64,000 nt of DNA from NCBI GenBank assembly GCA_018398575.1, contig JAGTXZ010000003.1, positions 1 to 64,000 on the forward strand, read 5' to 3'. Shown piece after piece: positions 48,436 to 60,774 of this stretch. The stretch's first letter is position 1. The number at the start of each line of letters is the position of its first letter. This DNA comes from Ampelomyces quisqualis. Lineage: Eukaryota > Ascomycota > Dothideomycetes > Pleosporales > Phaeosphaeriaceae. A program made the translations under genes and the position numbers. The notes beneath the pieces are model-generated. The model worked only from the letters and a program-made list of their open reading frames with translations, ran no database searches and was not told the DNA's origin.

Positions 48436-48531
48436 AGGCCTGTAAGCATTAGCTGGCCTAGAGTGTCTCTTAGGGGCTAGTTAGATAAATATAAGATTTA
48501 TGCAGTTATTCCCTATTAGGCTACACGTTAC
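48436..48531 (-). other. Hairpin intron-like element near the telobox gene
   Basis: Minus strand: donor GTAACG, arms GGGAATAACT and AACTAGCCCC around GCATAAATCTTATATTTAT, then GCTAATGC and acceptor TTACAG. It would lie upstream in the telobox Myb gene, but the flanking exons are not proven and the plus-strand gene begins alongside. Confidence 0.5.
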
Positions 48532-48534
48532 CAT

Positions 48535-49790
48535 TTCCTTTAAAGGTAAACAGACAGATACTTAGCACTATAGACAAGTTAAGGTGTTACACTAGTTGTA
48601 TTAGAGTGCGCACATTACGCCTTTATATATTACTTGCTTTGATTACTATAGTTACTAGCTAGGGCTAGACTGCGTTGCTATAAGCGTTAAGTCTTCTCTA
48701 GCCAAGAGCTATTCTCTGATTCTAATAATCTATTAAGAGTGTAGTTTGCCTTATTTGTTTTGTACAGCTCTATAAACCATTAGGCTTTAGTAAGCGTATA
48801 AGGAGGCTATATTCCTACTATAGATGCGTCTCTTATAAGGGCTCTTAACGTCTACAGAGGTTCTGTGTCTCTTACAGTAAAGGTGTCCTATCTCTAGATT
48901 ATGTTATTTAGTACGTCTTTGTAGAGTACATTAGCTGTTTTACCTCTATTCTTAGCTACTATTAATTTTTCCTACAGCAGTATATCTCTGGTGCAAAGTT
49001 AGGGAAACATCTATTTCAGTTGTTGTAGCCTACTCTAGTTGTGTCTTCTTAGCCTTAACTCTTTCTCTTTACCTCTTAGTACTTATATCCTAGGACTGTC
49101 TTAACTATAATGCAATATAGCTTAGACATAGATAGCAGCCTATTTGCAAATTGCTTTTCTAAAACATTTGCAGCACATGTTAGCCTAGCCTACAGGTACT
49201 GCAGAGACAAACATGTCTTCTATAAGGAGAAGTTTTGCAATATATAGTAACTGCTAAAGCTATTTTAAACTTGTGTTGCCTAGATCAAATAGTAGGTGTA
49301 TACAACCTTTCTATGTTCTAAGATCCTATTTAGGGAAGCTAGAAGACGTTTCTTTCTATTAAGCATTAAGTACTTAATCTACTCTACAACGCTATAAATA
49401 TCAAATAATTCTTCTGTAATACAGCACTTCTGTTCCTTCTGTTGCTGCAGTAGACAAAGGTAATGTTTTTGCAAAGAGTAGTAAGTTTGCCTGTTTATCT
49501 AGTCCCTTTAGTCCTTCTTGTTAGCACTAGCGTTTCCTAACAGTCTTAATAATATATTTGTTATATTCCTAGATAATAAGTTGCGCTGCTACAGCAAATG
49601 TAGCTTGCTAATATGTACTATTAAACAATACATTAGCTTTGATTATTGTTTAAAGGTTTGGTTAACTACTCTCTGCAAAGAAAGTAGCATACCTATCCTA
49701 ATAGGCTTGCAATGCCTAGTGTACTGCTACTGTAATAAGGCGCATAAGGAGATCTTGTTAGCAGCCTTCTTGGGTTTTAGCAGTTAAGAA
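48535..49790 (+). pseudogene. Unidentified plus-strand gene
   Basis: One plus-strand phase reads as protein from about 48540 to a stop at 49788, with RIP stops before 49518 and none in the last 89 codons (SLNNIFVIFLDNKLRCYSKC, FDYCLKVWLTTLCKESSIPI). Other segments are LRLYILLALITIVTS, FANCFSKTFAAHVSLAYRYC and FFLLSIKYLIYSTTL. Cys and aromatic residues are frequent (HFCSFCCCS). No family is recognised. The comparatively clean C-terminal part may be real or chance. Confidence 0.4.
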
Positions 49791-51500
49791 TACAAAACGT
49801 TGTGTTATATTTCTTAAGACGTTAAACTAAATGTCTAGGTGTAGATACTTTTTTATGCGAAATAATAGGATAAGCAATAACTAGTAGAGTAGCCTAGTTG
49901 GTAACTAAATTATGCTGTATTGTTAAATTAAAGATTTGTACTCTAGACCCTGCTGTAGCTAAAGAGAGCAAGATATGCAAGCTAATAACTTTTTATAGTT
50001 ACGCCTATAGAACTAACGCTTCCTAAGCTAGATAGATAGAAGTGTACAAGGATTTAAGCAGCTAAGAGATAACTATAGTGTTCTTGCAAGTACTGTTAAG
50101 AGTAGAGAGTTAATCTCTTGTTCTTAAACAGAGTTGTAGCTTTTTTTCCCTAGGTTGTATGCTAACAAACACATTATATACTCTATGCAGGCTATTTAAT
50201 AGTTGTATTTAGCAATTCAAAATTGATTGATAGAACTTGATAGTAAAATTCAGAAGAGCTAGTAATTTGCTTTCTCTTCTAGGTTAAGGACTGTAAGTTA
50301 AATATTATCTAAAGGAATCTCTAGAAATAACTGTAAGGTAATCTAGAACTCTTAGCAATTACTATAGACGCTATTATCCTCTCTTAGATCAGATAGTGCA
50401 GCATATATTTGTTGTTTTGTTCTCTCCTATTAACAAATAAATTTCTCTTTAGAGGATCTTAATAGAAGTCTGCCTGTTTTCTGCTTAGATACCTAACTCT
50501 CTAGATGTAGTTTTAAATATGCAAAGACTTTAAAGATTAGGTTGTTAAAGAGTTTATATCCTTTTAGAGAAGTGTATAGCTACTCTTTAACAATATTGTA
50601 TACTTTGTTATATATAACACTAGCTTAGCAGAGCAAGTTTAATGCACTAAGTTTAACAGTAACTACTCCTCTAGTTATACCTGCCTAAGAGTAGTGTACA
50701 GTCTTAGCGTAAGGTTTTAAGTTATTAGGACTGTTCTATTGTTCTGCCTACACAGCGTTGCATTAACTCTTACAGATTAAGGTTGTTTCTAGTTAAGTAG
50801 ACCTAATCTTTTAGCCTAGATCTAACTAGAATGCATAAGGAGATATGTACTCCTTATTCTATTGCGCTAAGTAGTCTCTTAAGAAGCTTTGTCTAACAGC
50901 ATTAAAGTCTTAGTAGTCTTATCTAAGATTAGTAAGCTTAGTGTTGTACGCAGATACAACAAGACATAGATTACTAAAAGTATCTATAGGTAGACACGTT
51001 GCAGGTATATAAAGGGCTAATTTACAGATAGTTTTCTACAAAGAATAAAGTAAAACTAATAGAACTAAAAGCTAAATATTAAGGTAACTGTTTGTTTTGC
51101 GCTGTAATACTTTACTCTTAACGCAGCTGGTCGCTAATATATTCTAAAAGGACTTAGAGTAGTTTTTTCTGTTAGTATGCTAAAGGACCTTGTTAAAGGC
51201 CTAAAGTACAACATAGTCTATTTAGATTCTAAGAAAGTAATTGTCTGATGTTATGTCTGCAATTAGACTAGGTAACTATTAGAGTTGCAGTACTCTTGCA
51301 GTATGTGCTTAAAGAAGATGTAACATTTAGAACAATTATTAAGACATAATAGAATATATTTATAATTATTTATATTAATTGTAGAGAAGAATACGCGCTG
51401 ATTTTGTTGCCTGCCTTAAGTAAAGGATAGAAGAAAGCAGAATTGCACGTTACAGCAGAAAACCCTAAGGCTAGCTAGAGAGAAGATATAGCTATTAACA
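49791..51500. other. Decayed DNA without assigned gene
   Basis: RIP-type sequence, with a small patch at 50215-50265 that keeps TTGATTGATAG, TTGATAG and TTCAGAAG and so looks unmutated. No confident frame on either strand. Confidence 0.35.
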
Positions 51501-51539
51501 TTATAGCTATATATAAGAGTAGCAGCAACTAGACAGCAG

Positions 51540-52620
51540 GAGAGAAACGCTTCTTTAGTGTATTCTAAGTTAAGAATAGAAGGCATTAGCGCGTTTGTAG
51601 AGTTAGATAAGAGTAGTTTCTAACCTGCTAAGACTTTAGCCTAGTCTATGTGTAGAAGACAAGTTGTGTAGAAAGGTAGTACGCGCAGCAGGCTTAACAG
51701 CTAGTTTGTAGAAGGATCCTGGTTATAAAGCTAAGGTATAGCAGCTACTAAAGCGTTTGTAATCTTCTCTAGAGTATAGCTCTATAAACTGCAACTACTA
51801 GAGCATAAACAGAACAAAGCAAGGCAATATGCAAGGTAATTAATAGCTAATAATATTAGTTGTTACTAGTTATAAAACGTAAGAGGCAATTCTTATACAA
51901 TGTTATTGCTATTATTATTTGCAAAGAAGAGAGAGGTAAGAGTAGAGATAGACCTAGAAGGCAATTGTTACAGAATGCTGTTACAGTTGTTGTTTACAAG
52001 GTAGAAAGAGGTAAGAGTACAGAGAGTAGGTTTTAGGCTTAAGCCTAGCTAAATAGAGCTAAAGCTTTCTAGAGAAGCTACAGAAAGTACTACTATACAA
52101 TTAGTAATATTACTATAGATACTATTGCTGCAAGTTAGAGTAGTTGCAAGACAAGTTAAAGAAGTAGAAGGTGTTCCTAAAGAAGGTATATTAATAAGCA
52201 CTTAGATTAGCGCGCCTAGAGTGTAAAGAGGTTTAGTGTTATTAGATGTTATAGTTAGCAAGTACAGTTTAAAGTATCTAGTTAATTTAGCTATAGTAGG
52301 GACCTAGACCTAGATTAAGTCTAGTGCAGCAGAAGTAGAAGTGCAATCTTAATTAGTGTGCAATAGTAATAAAAAGAGTAATATATTACTGTTTAGTGTA
52401 GGCACTTTATTATAAGGTAAACGCTCTAGAGATTAGAGCAATAACAGTAATGCAGCGCAAGGTAGCTACTCTAGAGCTAATAGTAAGAGTATAACAGTGT
52501 CTCTAGTTTGTGTAACAGGTAGAGTAAGGAGTTAGTGTTTCTAGTTGTAGCGCAACTATAATGCACGTACTGCAGTAAGGCGCTCTTTAAGAGTATAGTA
52601 AGTCTTTAGCTAGCCTATGC
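51540..52620 (+). pseudogene. Possible unidentified gene remnant
   Basis: A plus-strand phase gives protein-like segments such as LVYSKLRIEGISAFVELDKS, LLLLLFAKKREVRVEIDLEG, IELKLSREATES and LLDVIVSKYSLKYLVNLAIV, separated by RIP-type stops. The segment is rich in Arg and Val. No domain is recognised, and chance is not excluded. Confidence 0.3.
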
Positions 52621-52934
52621 TGCAAGTAGTACTCTATAGAGCAGAATTATGTTACTATTTATAGTATAAGTATACAACATGTAAGTTAGTTAATGCAATA
52701 TAATAAGGTAATAGTAGAGAAGAAGAGAGAACAAAGTTTATATTTATTAAAGTGTCTTCTTTGTATACCTACAAGTATTACGCCTTAATAGTTAGGATTG
52801 CGCAGTTCTGTTCTACTTACTATAGGTGCCTAGTATATAATATTGTTCTTCTGCTACTGTTTAAAAAGTAGAGTAAGAGCAGAGCCTTCTTGCAGTTACG
52901 CCTAGACCTAGCAAAAAGAAGGTAACTAGACCTG

Positions 52935-53830
52935 CTTTAAACATAGTTGTAGCGCTAGAAGAGAAACTAAGCCTACTTAAGTACGCTAGAAGACAAACTA
53001 AACCTGCTTAGGTACGCTAGAAGAGAAACTAGAGTTGCTAAGGTAAGCTAGGAGAGAAACTATAGTTGCTAAGGCAATCTAGGAGAGAAACTAAGCCTAC
53101 TTTAGTACGCTAGGAGAGAAACTAAACTAGCTTTAGTACGCTAGAAGAGAAACTAGAGTTGCTAAGGCAAGCTAGAAGAGAAACTATAGTTGCTAAGGCA
53201 ATCTAGAAGAGAAACTAAGCCTACTTTAGTACGCTAAGAGAGAAACTAAACCAGCTTTAGTACGCTAGAAGAAAAACTAGAGTTGCTAAGGCAAGCTAAG
53301 AGAGAAACTAAGCCTACTTTAGTACGCTAGAAGAGAAACTAAACCTGCTTTAGTACGCTAAGAGAAAAACTAGAGTTGCTAAGGCAAGCTAGGAGAGAAA
53401 CTAAGCCTACTTTAGTACGCTAGAAGAGAAACTAAACCTGCTTTAGTACGCTAGGAGAGAAACTAGAGTTGCTAAGGTAAGCTAAGAGAGAAACTAAGCC
53501 TACTTTGGTACGCTAGGAGAGAAACTAAACCTACTTTAGTACGCTAGAAGAGAAACTAGAGTTGCTAAGGCAAGCTAGAAGAGAAACTAAGCCTACTTTA
53601 GAACGCTAGAAGAGAAACTAAACTAGCTTTTATACGCTAGAAGAGAAACTAGAGTTGCTAAGATAAGCTAGTAGAGAAACTAGGCCTACTTTAGTATCTA
53701 AGGAGAGAAACTAAACTAGCTTTAGTACGCTAGAAGAAAAACTAGAGTTACTAAAGTAAGCTAGAAGAAAAACTAAACCTACTTAAGTAAGCTTAAAGAA
53801 AAACTAAACTTTTTTAAGTATAGTAAGATA
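52935..53830. repeat. 31-bp tandem repeats in 93-bp sets
   Basis: Units follow GCTAGAAGAGAAACTAAGCC or ACTAGAGTTGCTAAGGCAA with a 31-bp period, about 29 copies. Three unit types (AAGCCTACTT, AAACCTGCTT, AGAGTTGCTAAGGCA) alternate, giving a 93-bp higher-order period through much of the array. Confidence 0.9.
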
Positions 53831-54070
53831 ATAACTAAACTTAAATTAAAAAGCTTAATAAAATATAAACTTAAAATTTTAAACTATACTAATAAAGAAA
53901 CTTTACTTACTGTTTAGTATACTAAGAAAAAACTATATAGAAAAGTTTTATTAGAATTTTAATATTATTTAAATAAATAAAAGTAGAGTACTAATCTTTT
54001 TTAAGTAAGTACTAAAATTTGCACTAAGCCTATTTAAGAAAGAATAGTTTTTTTTTAATTTTAATAAAGA
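53831..54070. other. AT-rich spacer
   Basis: Very AT-rich sequence between the 31-bp array and the T run; only TAAGTA-type words and no frame. Confidence 0.4.
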
Positions 54071-54091
54071 TTTTTTTTTTTTTTTTTTTTT
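54071..54091. repeat. T21 homopolymer (A21 on the minus strand)
   Basis: Twenty-one uninterrupted T. On the minus strand this is A21 beginning three bases after the stop at which the RecQ frame ends. It could be a poly(A)-like mark or simple sequence. Confidence 0.9.
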
Positions 54092-54093
54092 CT

Positions 54094-57000
54094 CTATGTC
54101 AGACAAACATAGACCTTTTTCTGCAATACTAGATAGGTTTCCTTGTAGTTTGTCTTGTTAGTACTTAGCTACTACGTCTTAAGTAAACATGTTATACTTA
54201 GCTTTAGAATAATTGTATAGTTCTTGGTCTGTAAAACACTTAACGTAGTTGTTAGTCTACTAATCTTCTGTTTCGCAAAGCTCTTTTAGAAGCTAGGTAG
54301 CCTCTTACTAGAGGGTAACTGCCTAGTCTTAGTTAAAGGTAAGTGTGCGTTCTACCTAAGCCTTTTTGCTACTATTAAGTCTATATAGAGCTATTGGGGT
54401 AGATAGCTGTAGGCTAGAGAACATACCTAATAGGTAGTGTTAGTGCTAATTTATATACTTAGGTTAGGAATTAAACTTTAACTATAGATTTGTTTGTAAG
54501 CAGGTCTCTTGTTAAAATATGCAGTAGGTGTAGTAACTATAGGAGAGGCTCCTGCGTTGTTAGAGCTGTTTCCTAGTGTAGGTAATTTCTTCTGTATTAT
54601 TATTTGTAGATAGAAAGAGAGGTATGTTACTAGCAGTATTTAGTCTACTATAGAGTAGAGGGTATAATAGAGCTGCGCAGTAGCACTATTGTCTAGATAA
54701 GTTTGTTTTGCAGGTGTAGCTACAGGTATAGCTACTATACTAACCTGTTTATGTGTAGTACTTAGGTTAGCGCAGGAGTAACACAGTACTTTATTAGAAC
54801 AGTAATAGACGCGCGACGTGTTGCTATTAATATACTAATTAATAGGGATATAGAGGTATCTAGACTTTGTTCTGCCTCTCTTAACAATATCCTTAATAAT
54901 TTAGCAGATGCCAGGAGTTTATTTTGGTAGGAAGAAATATATACTAGTAATAATAACAATTTTTATAATAAATTGTTTCTTGTTGCAGCTGCTATAGCCT
55001 GTTTCCTGTAAGTAGGTTAAGAGGTAGTTAGGGTATCCAAACTAGATTACAAGAGTAATACCTAGTATGTTAACTCTAGCGTTAAAAGTAGTAGTTGCTA
55101 CAAGAATACTACGCTAAGCTATAGTAAATTTAGCTTGTACCTTGCTGCGCTTCTAGTCTAACATTTGGCTATAGTAGCAATACGCGCCTAAGCGCTTACT
55201 AAGCTTCTTAGCTATGCTTGTTATAGGAACGTATATAAGAATCTTCTTATAGAAACTCTTCTCTGCCTCTACGTATTTAGCTATATTTTTGATAGATAAT
55301 TTGGGTAGAGAAGATAGAGTATATACGTTATATTAGATATTCTTTTAAATAGTTAGCTCTTAAAAGACGTCTACTATGCTACTTACACTAAGCATTCTAA
55401 ACGCTTTTTCTTAGGCTACTAGTAGTATAGTTGCTAATAGTAGGGTAATAGAAACTGCATAGTAAGTAAGTTCCCTAATCTGCAATAGCTGTAGATAATA
55501 CTTATAGTTGTCTATAAGAACGTAATAAAACTTGTCTAATACTATGCGCTCTAGTCTGCCTAAGCCTTAGAGATAGCTAACAAGAGTATAGAATTAAGGA
55601 GAACTAAGATGTTCTAGCATAGCAAATAAGACACGCGCTGTTTTGTTAAATACTTAGGCTCTAAATACAAAGAAGGAGAGACACAGCTGTTTGCACTACT
55701 AGGTTAGATTAGTTTAAAGAGTAACTAGTAGTGTAATAACAATAGTTTGTTTATATTTACTATAGCAAGCAGAGAGAAGAAAGGTAAGGCTCTTTCTACT
55801 ACCTATACTAGTAATGTAGGTAACTACTAGATACTCTACTAAGATGCGCTCTAGGACAGCGCGCTGTTGTCCTCTAAAATTAGCGTTTCTGCTAAAGTTC
55901 TCTTGTAGTAATATCTTGGTATTAATACTATGTAATATAGGGTGCAGCGCAGTCTTCTTGTTGTACTCTTCTTAACTAGGCGCTTTTAGTAGCAAGAATC
56001 CTAGATTATAGTGCCAATCTGTAGAAACCTTAAAGAAGGTCTAGGCAGTATTATTTTGCAAGTAGAAGACTAAGGCAGTCTTAGCTACGTAGATTCTATA
56101 GCTAGTGTTTAGAGTGTAATTAGCCTGTTGTTCTACTATATCCAAGTACACTTCTTTAGCAGCTTTCTTAACTTTCTCTAGTAAGAGTACTTGTATCTTA
56201 GCCTTGCAGTTATTCTTATAACAGCCAAACGTAACTAGTATGTAACGCATAATAAGAGGAGAAGCCTTTATACTAAGATACTACAATATAGCCTTCTTTA
56301 TAGCAGTAGTAACGTAGGATAAGGTTGCGTATTAACAACTAGACTTGTTAGGCTACAAGAAAGCGCTACGTGCTTAGTAGTAGTAAGACATAGGTGTAGT
56401 ATCTATAGATTAAGTAGTAATAGTTTAATAGAAGGGTTAAATAAGCTATATATACCTTACAACAAGAGTGCCTATCTTATAAGGTAGAAAACAATACGCT
56501 ATCTTAAGAGATTTGTTATAGTTATAGCCTTTGTAGTACTAGGGCACAACTGCTACAAGTTCTTAGAACATAAATAAGTTTTAGTTTCTATTAGATATAG
56601 AGTTCTATAGCTAGACACTTAACAATTCTGTTAGGTAGGCTAGTTGTCTACTTATAAAGTAAATAAGTAGAAACAACAGTTAGAGAAAGTTGTCTACGCG
56701 CGCACTATACCTTTTAATTTAGTAAAAATTGTCTAGATTGTTAATGCGTAAGTCCTTATAGGTATTATCTTAAGAGGCAATAAACCCTTGTTACTGCACA
56801 AAAGCAGATCTATAGCTAAGGCTTTTGTATATAGGAGAGAACAAATTGTAACTAATTGTGCTGTTACTAAGGTTGTATAGGACAGCATCTTATAGGATAG
56901 AAGGCAGGTTACTTATCTTAGTAACAAACGTTAACTCTATAACTAGGGATTTGGCGTAGTAGTAGAGACCTTAGACTATACTAACAAAGTGTTTGAAGGA

Positions 57001-58700
57001 TATTGTAATATAATAGACAGTTACTATTAAACTATTCTATTAAACAAAGGCATCTAACGTCTTGCTATACTAGAATTGGGCAATATAATGTAAAGTAGTA
57101 ATAACCTAGTTTATTATAGTAGGATATTTAGACGTTATATATTAGAGGACCTACAACTTAAATGCGTTACTGCTAGTAGTAGCATTAGTCTCTAACGCAA
57201 AGTGCTGCATCTTAGCCCTTTTCTATTCTTAGATAATCTAGTCTACTTTAAATAGTTGCAGATCCTATTCTTTCTATACAATAGTACTTAGTGTTTTAAC
57301 TGCTGTACTAGCTGGTTCTTTAAGGTATAGTTTGTAGCAGGCTGCAAACTTTACATGTTTCTTAATAGCAGAGTAGTTAGTTGCAAAATTGTATGCTTTG
57401 CAGAATCTCTTGTCTTAGGCGTTAACAGCAAGGAACATAAGAGAGGTAACTATAGCCAGGTTAAAATTGCGTTACAGTGCAGTCTGCTTCAAAAGCGCTA
57501 TCTAGAAATTGTAACACAGGCCTTCTAACACGTCTAGTTTACTTCTCTTGTATTTTGTCTCTACTTTAGAATACTTAAGGTAGAGGCTGTCTAAGTAGGC
57601 CTAGATAGGCCTCTAAGTGTATAACTAGTACTTAGTTATGTTAAGAGTAGGTAGCTAAGGAACAACATTGTTAAATACGTTATAGAAGAATATAAAAATT
57701 GTAACAATTGTGCTGCTGTAGCAATTGTTAAATCTCTAGTAGAGTAGCAGGAGTGTAACAGAAATATGCTGCAGGTACTTCTATATAACCTAAATCTAGG
57801 CCTAGTAAGACGTTAGGGAAACACAATGTTAGTACACTAATATTATACTTTTTACTATGTTAGCCAAGTACTATAGTTAGGCAGAGCGTCCTAGTTTTGT
57901 ATATTTGCAAATAGTTTTCTATTTTATATCTGCTACGCAGCGCTAGAACTGCGTGTGTTCCAGATATAGGTAGGTTTGTTAGTTAGAAATAGTTGGTATA
58001 ATAGCGTTTACGCGCTTTTGTTCTTCTCTAACTCTTGTTTCTACTGCAAGAAACTGCGCCTCTAAAGTAGCAAGTTATATTAACGCAGGGTTAATAATAT
58101 TCTGTAGGTTAAGAGTAACTAGAACAGTTTTATTAGGTATTAGGTCTTTTTCTACAACTGCCTCCTCTATGTAGACAGGCGTAGTTTCTTTAACAACCTT
58201 AAAATATCTAGTAATATAAGTAGTTATAGGTTGTAACTCCCTTGCAAAGAACTACTAACTGTACACTACTTACTACTGTTTGCTTTACTACTCTAGTTGT
58301 TATTTATTGCTTAATATAGCAGAGGCAAACAGCTTATATTTAGCATAGAAGTAGGTCTTTATATTCTTAATTATAGTTTTGCTAGTGCAAATGGTGCTGC
58401 ATTGCTTGCACTTTAGTAAATCCTAATAGATTTTAAGACTAGAAATAGCTAGGATAGGTTTGCTTAGGATATGCAGATAGGCTAGCTAAACATAGAGATG
58501 CTTGCGCTAGGTGTTAACAAAGGCTTAAAGGGCTTCTCTTTCCTTAACAGTAGTATAATTAGTGTGTTTAGAATTAAAGTGTTGCCAGACACTAGCAGGA
58601 TTAAGGTAATATTAATAATAAGAGTAAATAACAATACTATAGCTAGAAAGAGGATGCAGGCAAACATAGGTATAGACAGACATAGCGCTACTTTGCACAC
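54094..58700 (-). pseudogene. Second telomere-linked RecQ helicase (TLH2), RIP-inactivated
   Basis: Minus-strand frame, in one phase at least from 56.7 to 54.1 kb, ending at TAG 54096-54094. The central TLH block reads LAYLTELLSV (family QPARxTELLxL) and YYKGYNYNKSLKIAYCFLPY, then KIGTLVVRYI-LI-PFY. The helicase has FRGQQRAVLERIL, motif I ITSIGSRKSLTFLL (ancestral TGxGKS), VITLLVTL, motif II RLERIVLDKFYYVLIDN (DECH mutated), ILIYVPITSIAKKLSKRLGA, LVATTTFNARVNILGITLVI and FGYPNYLLTYLQETGYS (QETGRxGRD). A zinc-type YYCSNKVLCYSC follows. It differs clearly from TLH1 and has no such long Asn tract. The stretch 56.8-58.7 kb should hold the N-terminal part but I could not verify a domain there, so the 5' limit is uncertain. 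Confidence 0.75.
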
Positions 58701-58970
58701 AATAGAATAGTGTTGTAAAGAAGAAAGAGTTTTTTACGCTTCTGTAGCGTAGTAACTATAAGATAATTTTGTTAAGAGGAAAGTGTTTAAATCTAGCCTA
58801 TTTTAGTTAAAGTAGGTTTTTTTTAAAGGGGGCTTAGCGAGTAAAGGACAAGAGTATGTTGCTACCTAGCTAACACACACTATCTCTACATATTCTAGCA
58901 AGTACTTCTAGGCTAAGTATTTCTTAATAGTAGTTGGGTCTACTCTAAATTTAATCCTCTAAGATGTATC
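58700..58970. other. Spacer between TLH2 and the terminal block
   Basis: AT-rich DNA with TTTTTTTAAAGGGGGC at about 58810. It separates divergent genes; no element is recognised. Confidence 0.35.
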
Positions 58971-60765
58971 TTAACACGTAGTAGAGGCTAGAGCAGTGCA
59001 GGCTGTAGATAACGCTTTAGATAGAACTAAAAAAGTAATGTATGCTTAGGTTCTAGACAAATATAACTTGCTAGAGGTATTTTTTACTAAGAATCTATAT
59101 AATGCCCTGCTATAGATATGCAAGCAAACTAACTAAACAACGTTACTAAAAATTGTTAACAACGTTTACAACAACCTGCGCATGTTAATGCCCTAGGCTA
59201 ATGTTTATAACTAAGTAAGTAAGGGAGAAAACGTTAATAAGGTGCAGGTCTGCTATTTAGCAGTAGTAGACAAGGCAGACTCTGCTAGACCTAAGACTAG
59301 TAGAAAGAGACAGAGGAGAAAAAAGACAACGCGACAAGCTAAAAAGGCCCTAGTAGAAAAGATAAACCTGGCACTTATGCAGACAGTAGCAAGTAAGCAG
59401 GATTAGGAAGTTACGCAGCGCACAATTAGTAGGACAGTAGAAGAGTAGCGTTATTACACGTACGCTAAATTGTTACCTAGTATAGGAGTTACTATAGTTT
59501 CTTAGATAATTAGCAAGGCTCTGTTAGTAGGATTAATAGAGGCATTCTAGGATTAGCAGGATATCTTAAGAATTTAGAAACGTTAACGCAGTAGGGGACG
59601 CAAGTTATTCTATTAGGTAGCAGTAGCAAAGAGTGCACTAGCTATGCAAGTGTACAATAATAATGTGTTGCTTATAAGAGGTAGTCTAAGTTCCTAGATA
59701 GTTCTATCCTAGCACTAGGATTGTAACACTATAGATAAGTAGGGTCTAACGCTTTTGCAACGCAAGAGATAGAAGTATAAGGTAGTAGAGGTAGAGAAAT
59801 TAAGAGTAGACAGTATTGCAGATAAAATAAGGTAGCAATAGAAACTAGATGCGCTATATAAAGAATACATAACGCTAGAGAGAGAAATGCAAGAGCTTAA
59901 CATAGGCACTAGAGTAAGGAGATAACGTTATAATACCCTAGCAAAGGAGCATTTGTTCTAGTGCGCATATAAGGACAACAATAGCAATCTACTAACAAAG
60001 GAACAAAATACTAATCTTTGGCTGTGTTTTAGGCAGTTGTTAGATTAGGGAAAACAATAGAATATTATTAAAGTGCTTGTAGAGAGCGTTAGGATCTTTA
60101 GTTTACTGCTAAAGAGTTTAATTGTAAATGCGTAGATTAAACAAATATTAACACAAACGCGTGTGCGTTAGTAGATAGGAATAGTAATAGAGTGTAACAA
60201 GAACGTACCTATAATTGCAGCTAAAATAGAGCTACTCTTCTTAGCTTGCATAGATAAAAGTAAGCCTCTGTTAGAGTTTCTCTTTCTAAAGTAACTAGAC
60301 AAGTTTTATACGTTGCGCCTGTTAGCTTTGTTCAAAAGGTAAGTCTCTTCAGCAAGAGTTATTATACAGCTAACTGTAGCAGTAAAGTAAATGTATTAGA
60401 TAGCAAATCTTAGAGTAGAGGAGTCTAGAGTTTAGGAGTCCTAAATACACAAATAGGGAGGATTATATTAGGAAGTAATAAAGAGGAGTTAGAGAAATCT
60501 TTGTCTAATAGGTAAAGTATTACAGGTACATTAACAGGTATTAAAGCAGGTGCAATAGGTAGATGCTAGAGAAAGAAGGTGTTTAGATAAAGGCAACATT
60601 AGCTGTTGCTAGCAGTAATAACCCCTACAAGTAGCTAGGTAAGAAAGACTACAGGTAACGTAGATTTAAAAGGTAACTTTACATTAATATTGTAGTTAGA
60701 GCGCGTAAGCTAACTAGAGATATTGTAGGATAATGTAAAATAGTTAGTACATACACCTTAAGGTA
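58970..60765 (+). pseudogene. Unidentified duplicated gene, copy 2
   Basis: This is the fuller copy of the gene truncated at 723. Additional upstream codons read VSKGENVNKVQVCYLAVVDK, then a very basic stretch (TSRKRQRRKKTTRQAKKAL) and VEKINLALMQTVASKQD before the shared VTQRTISRTVEE. The shared part has charged helical segments (VEKLRVDSIADKIRQQQKLD, LEREMQELNIG) and ALFKR-VSSARVIIQLTVAVK. It ends in the 26-bp minisatellite. The basic N-terminal stretch suggests nucleic-acid binding or nuclear import, but the family is not recognised. Confidence 0.5.
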
Positions 60766-60774
60766 GTGCTGTTT

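Noticed and set aside
58482..58710. Overlapping open frames on both strands at 58.5-58.7 kb
   Set aside because: Both are short with no continuation I could tie to TLH2; at least one must be a shadow and neither shows a domain.
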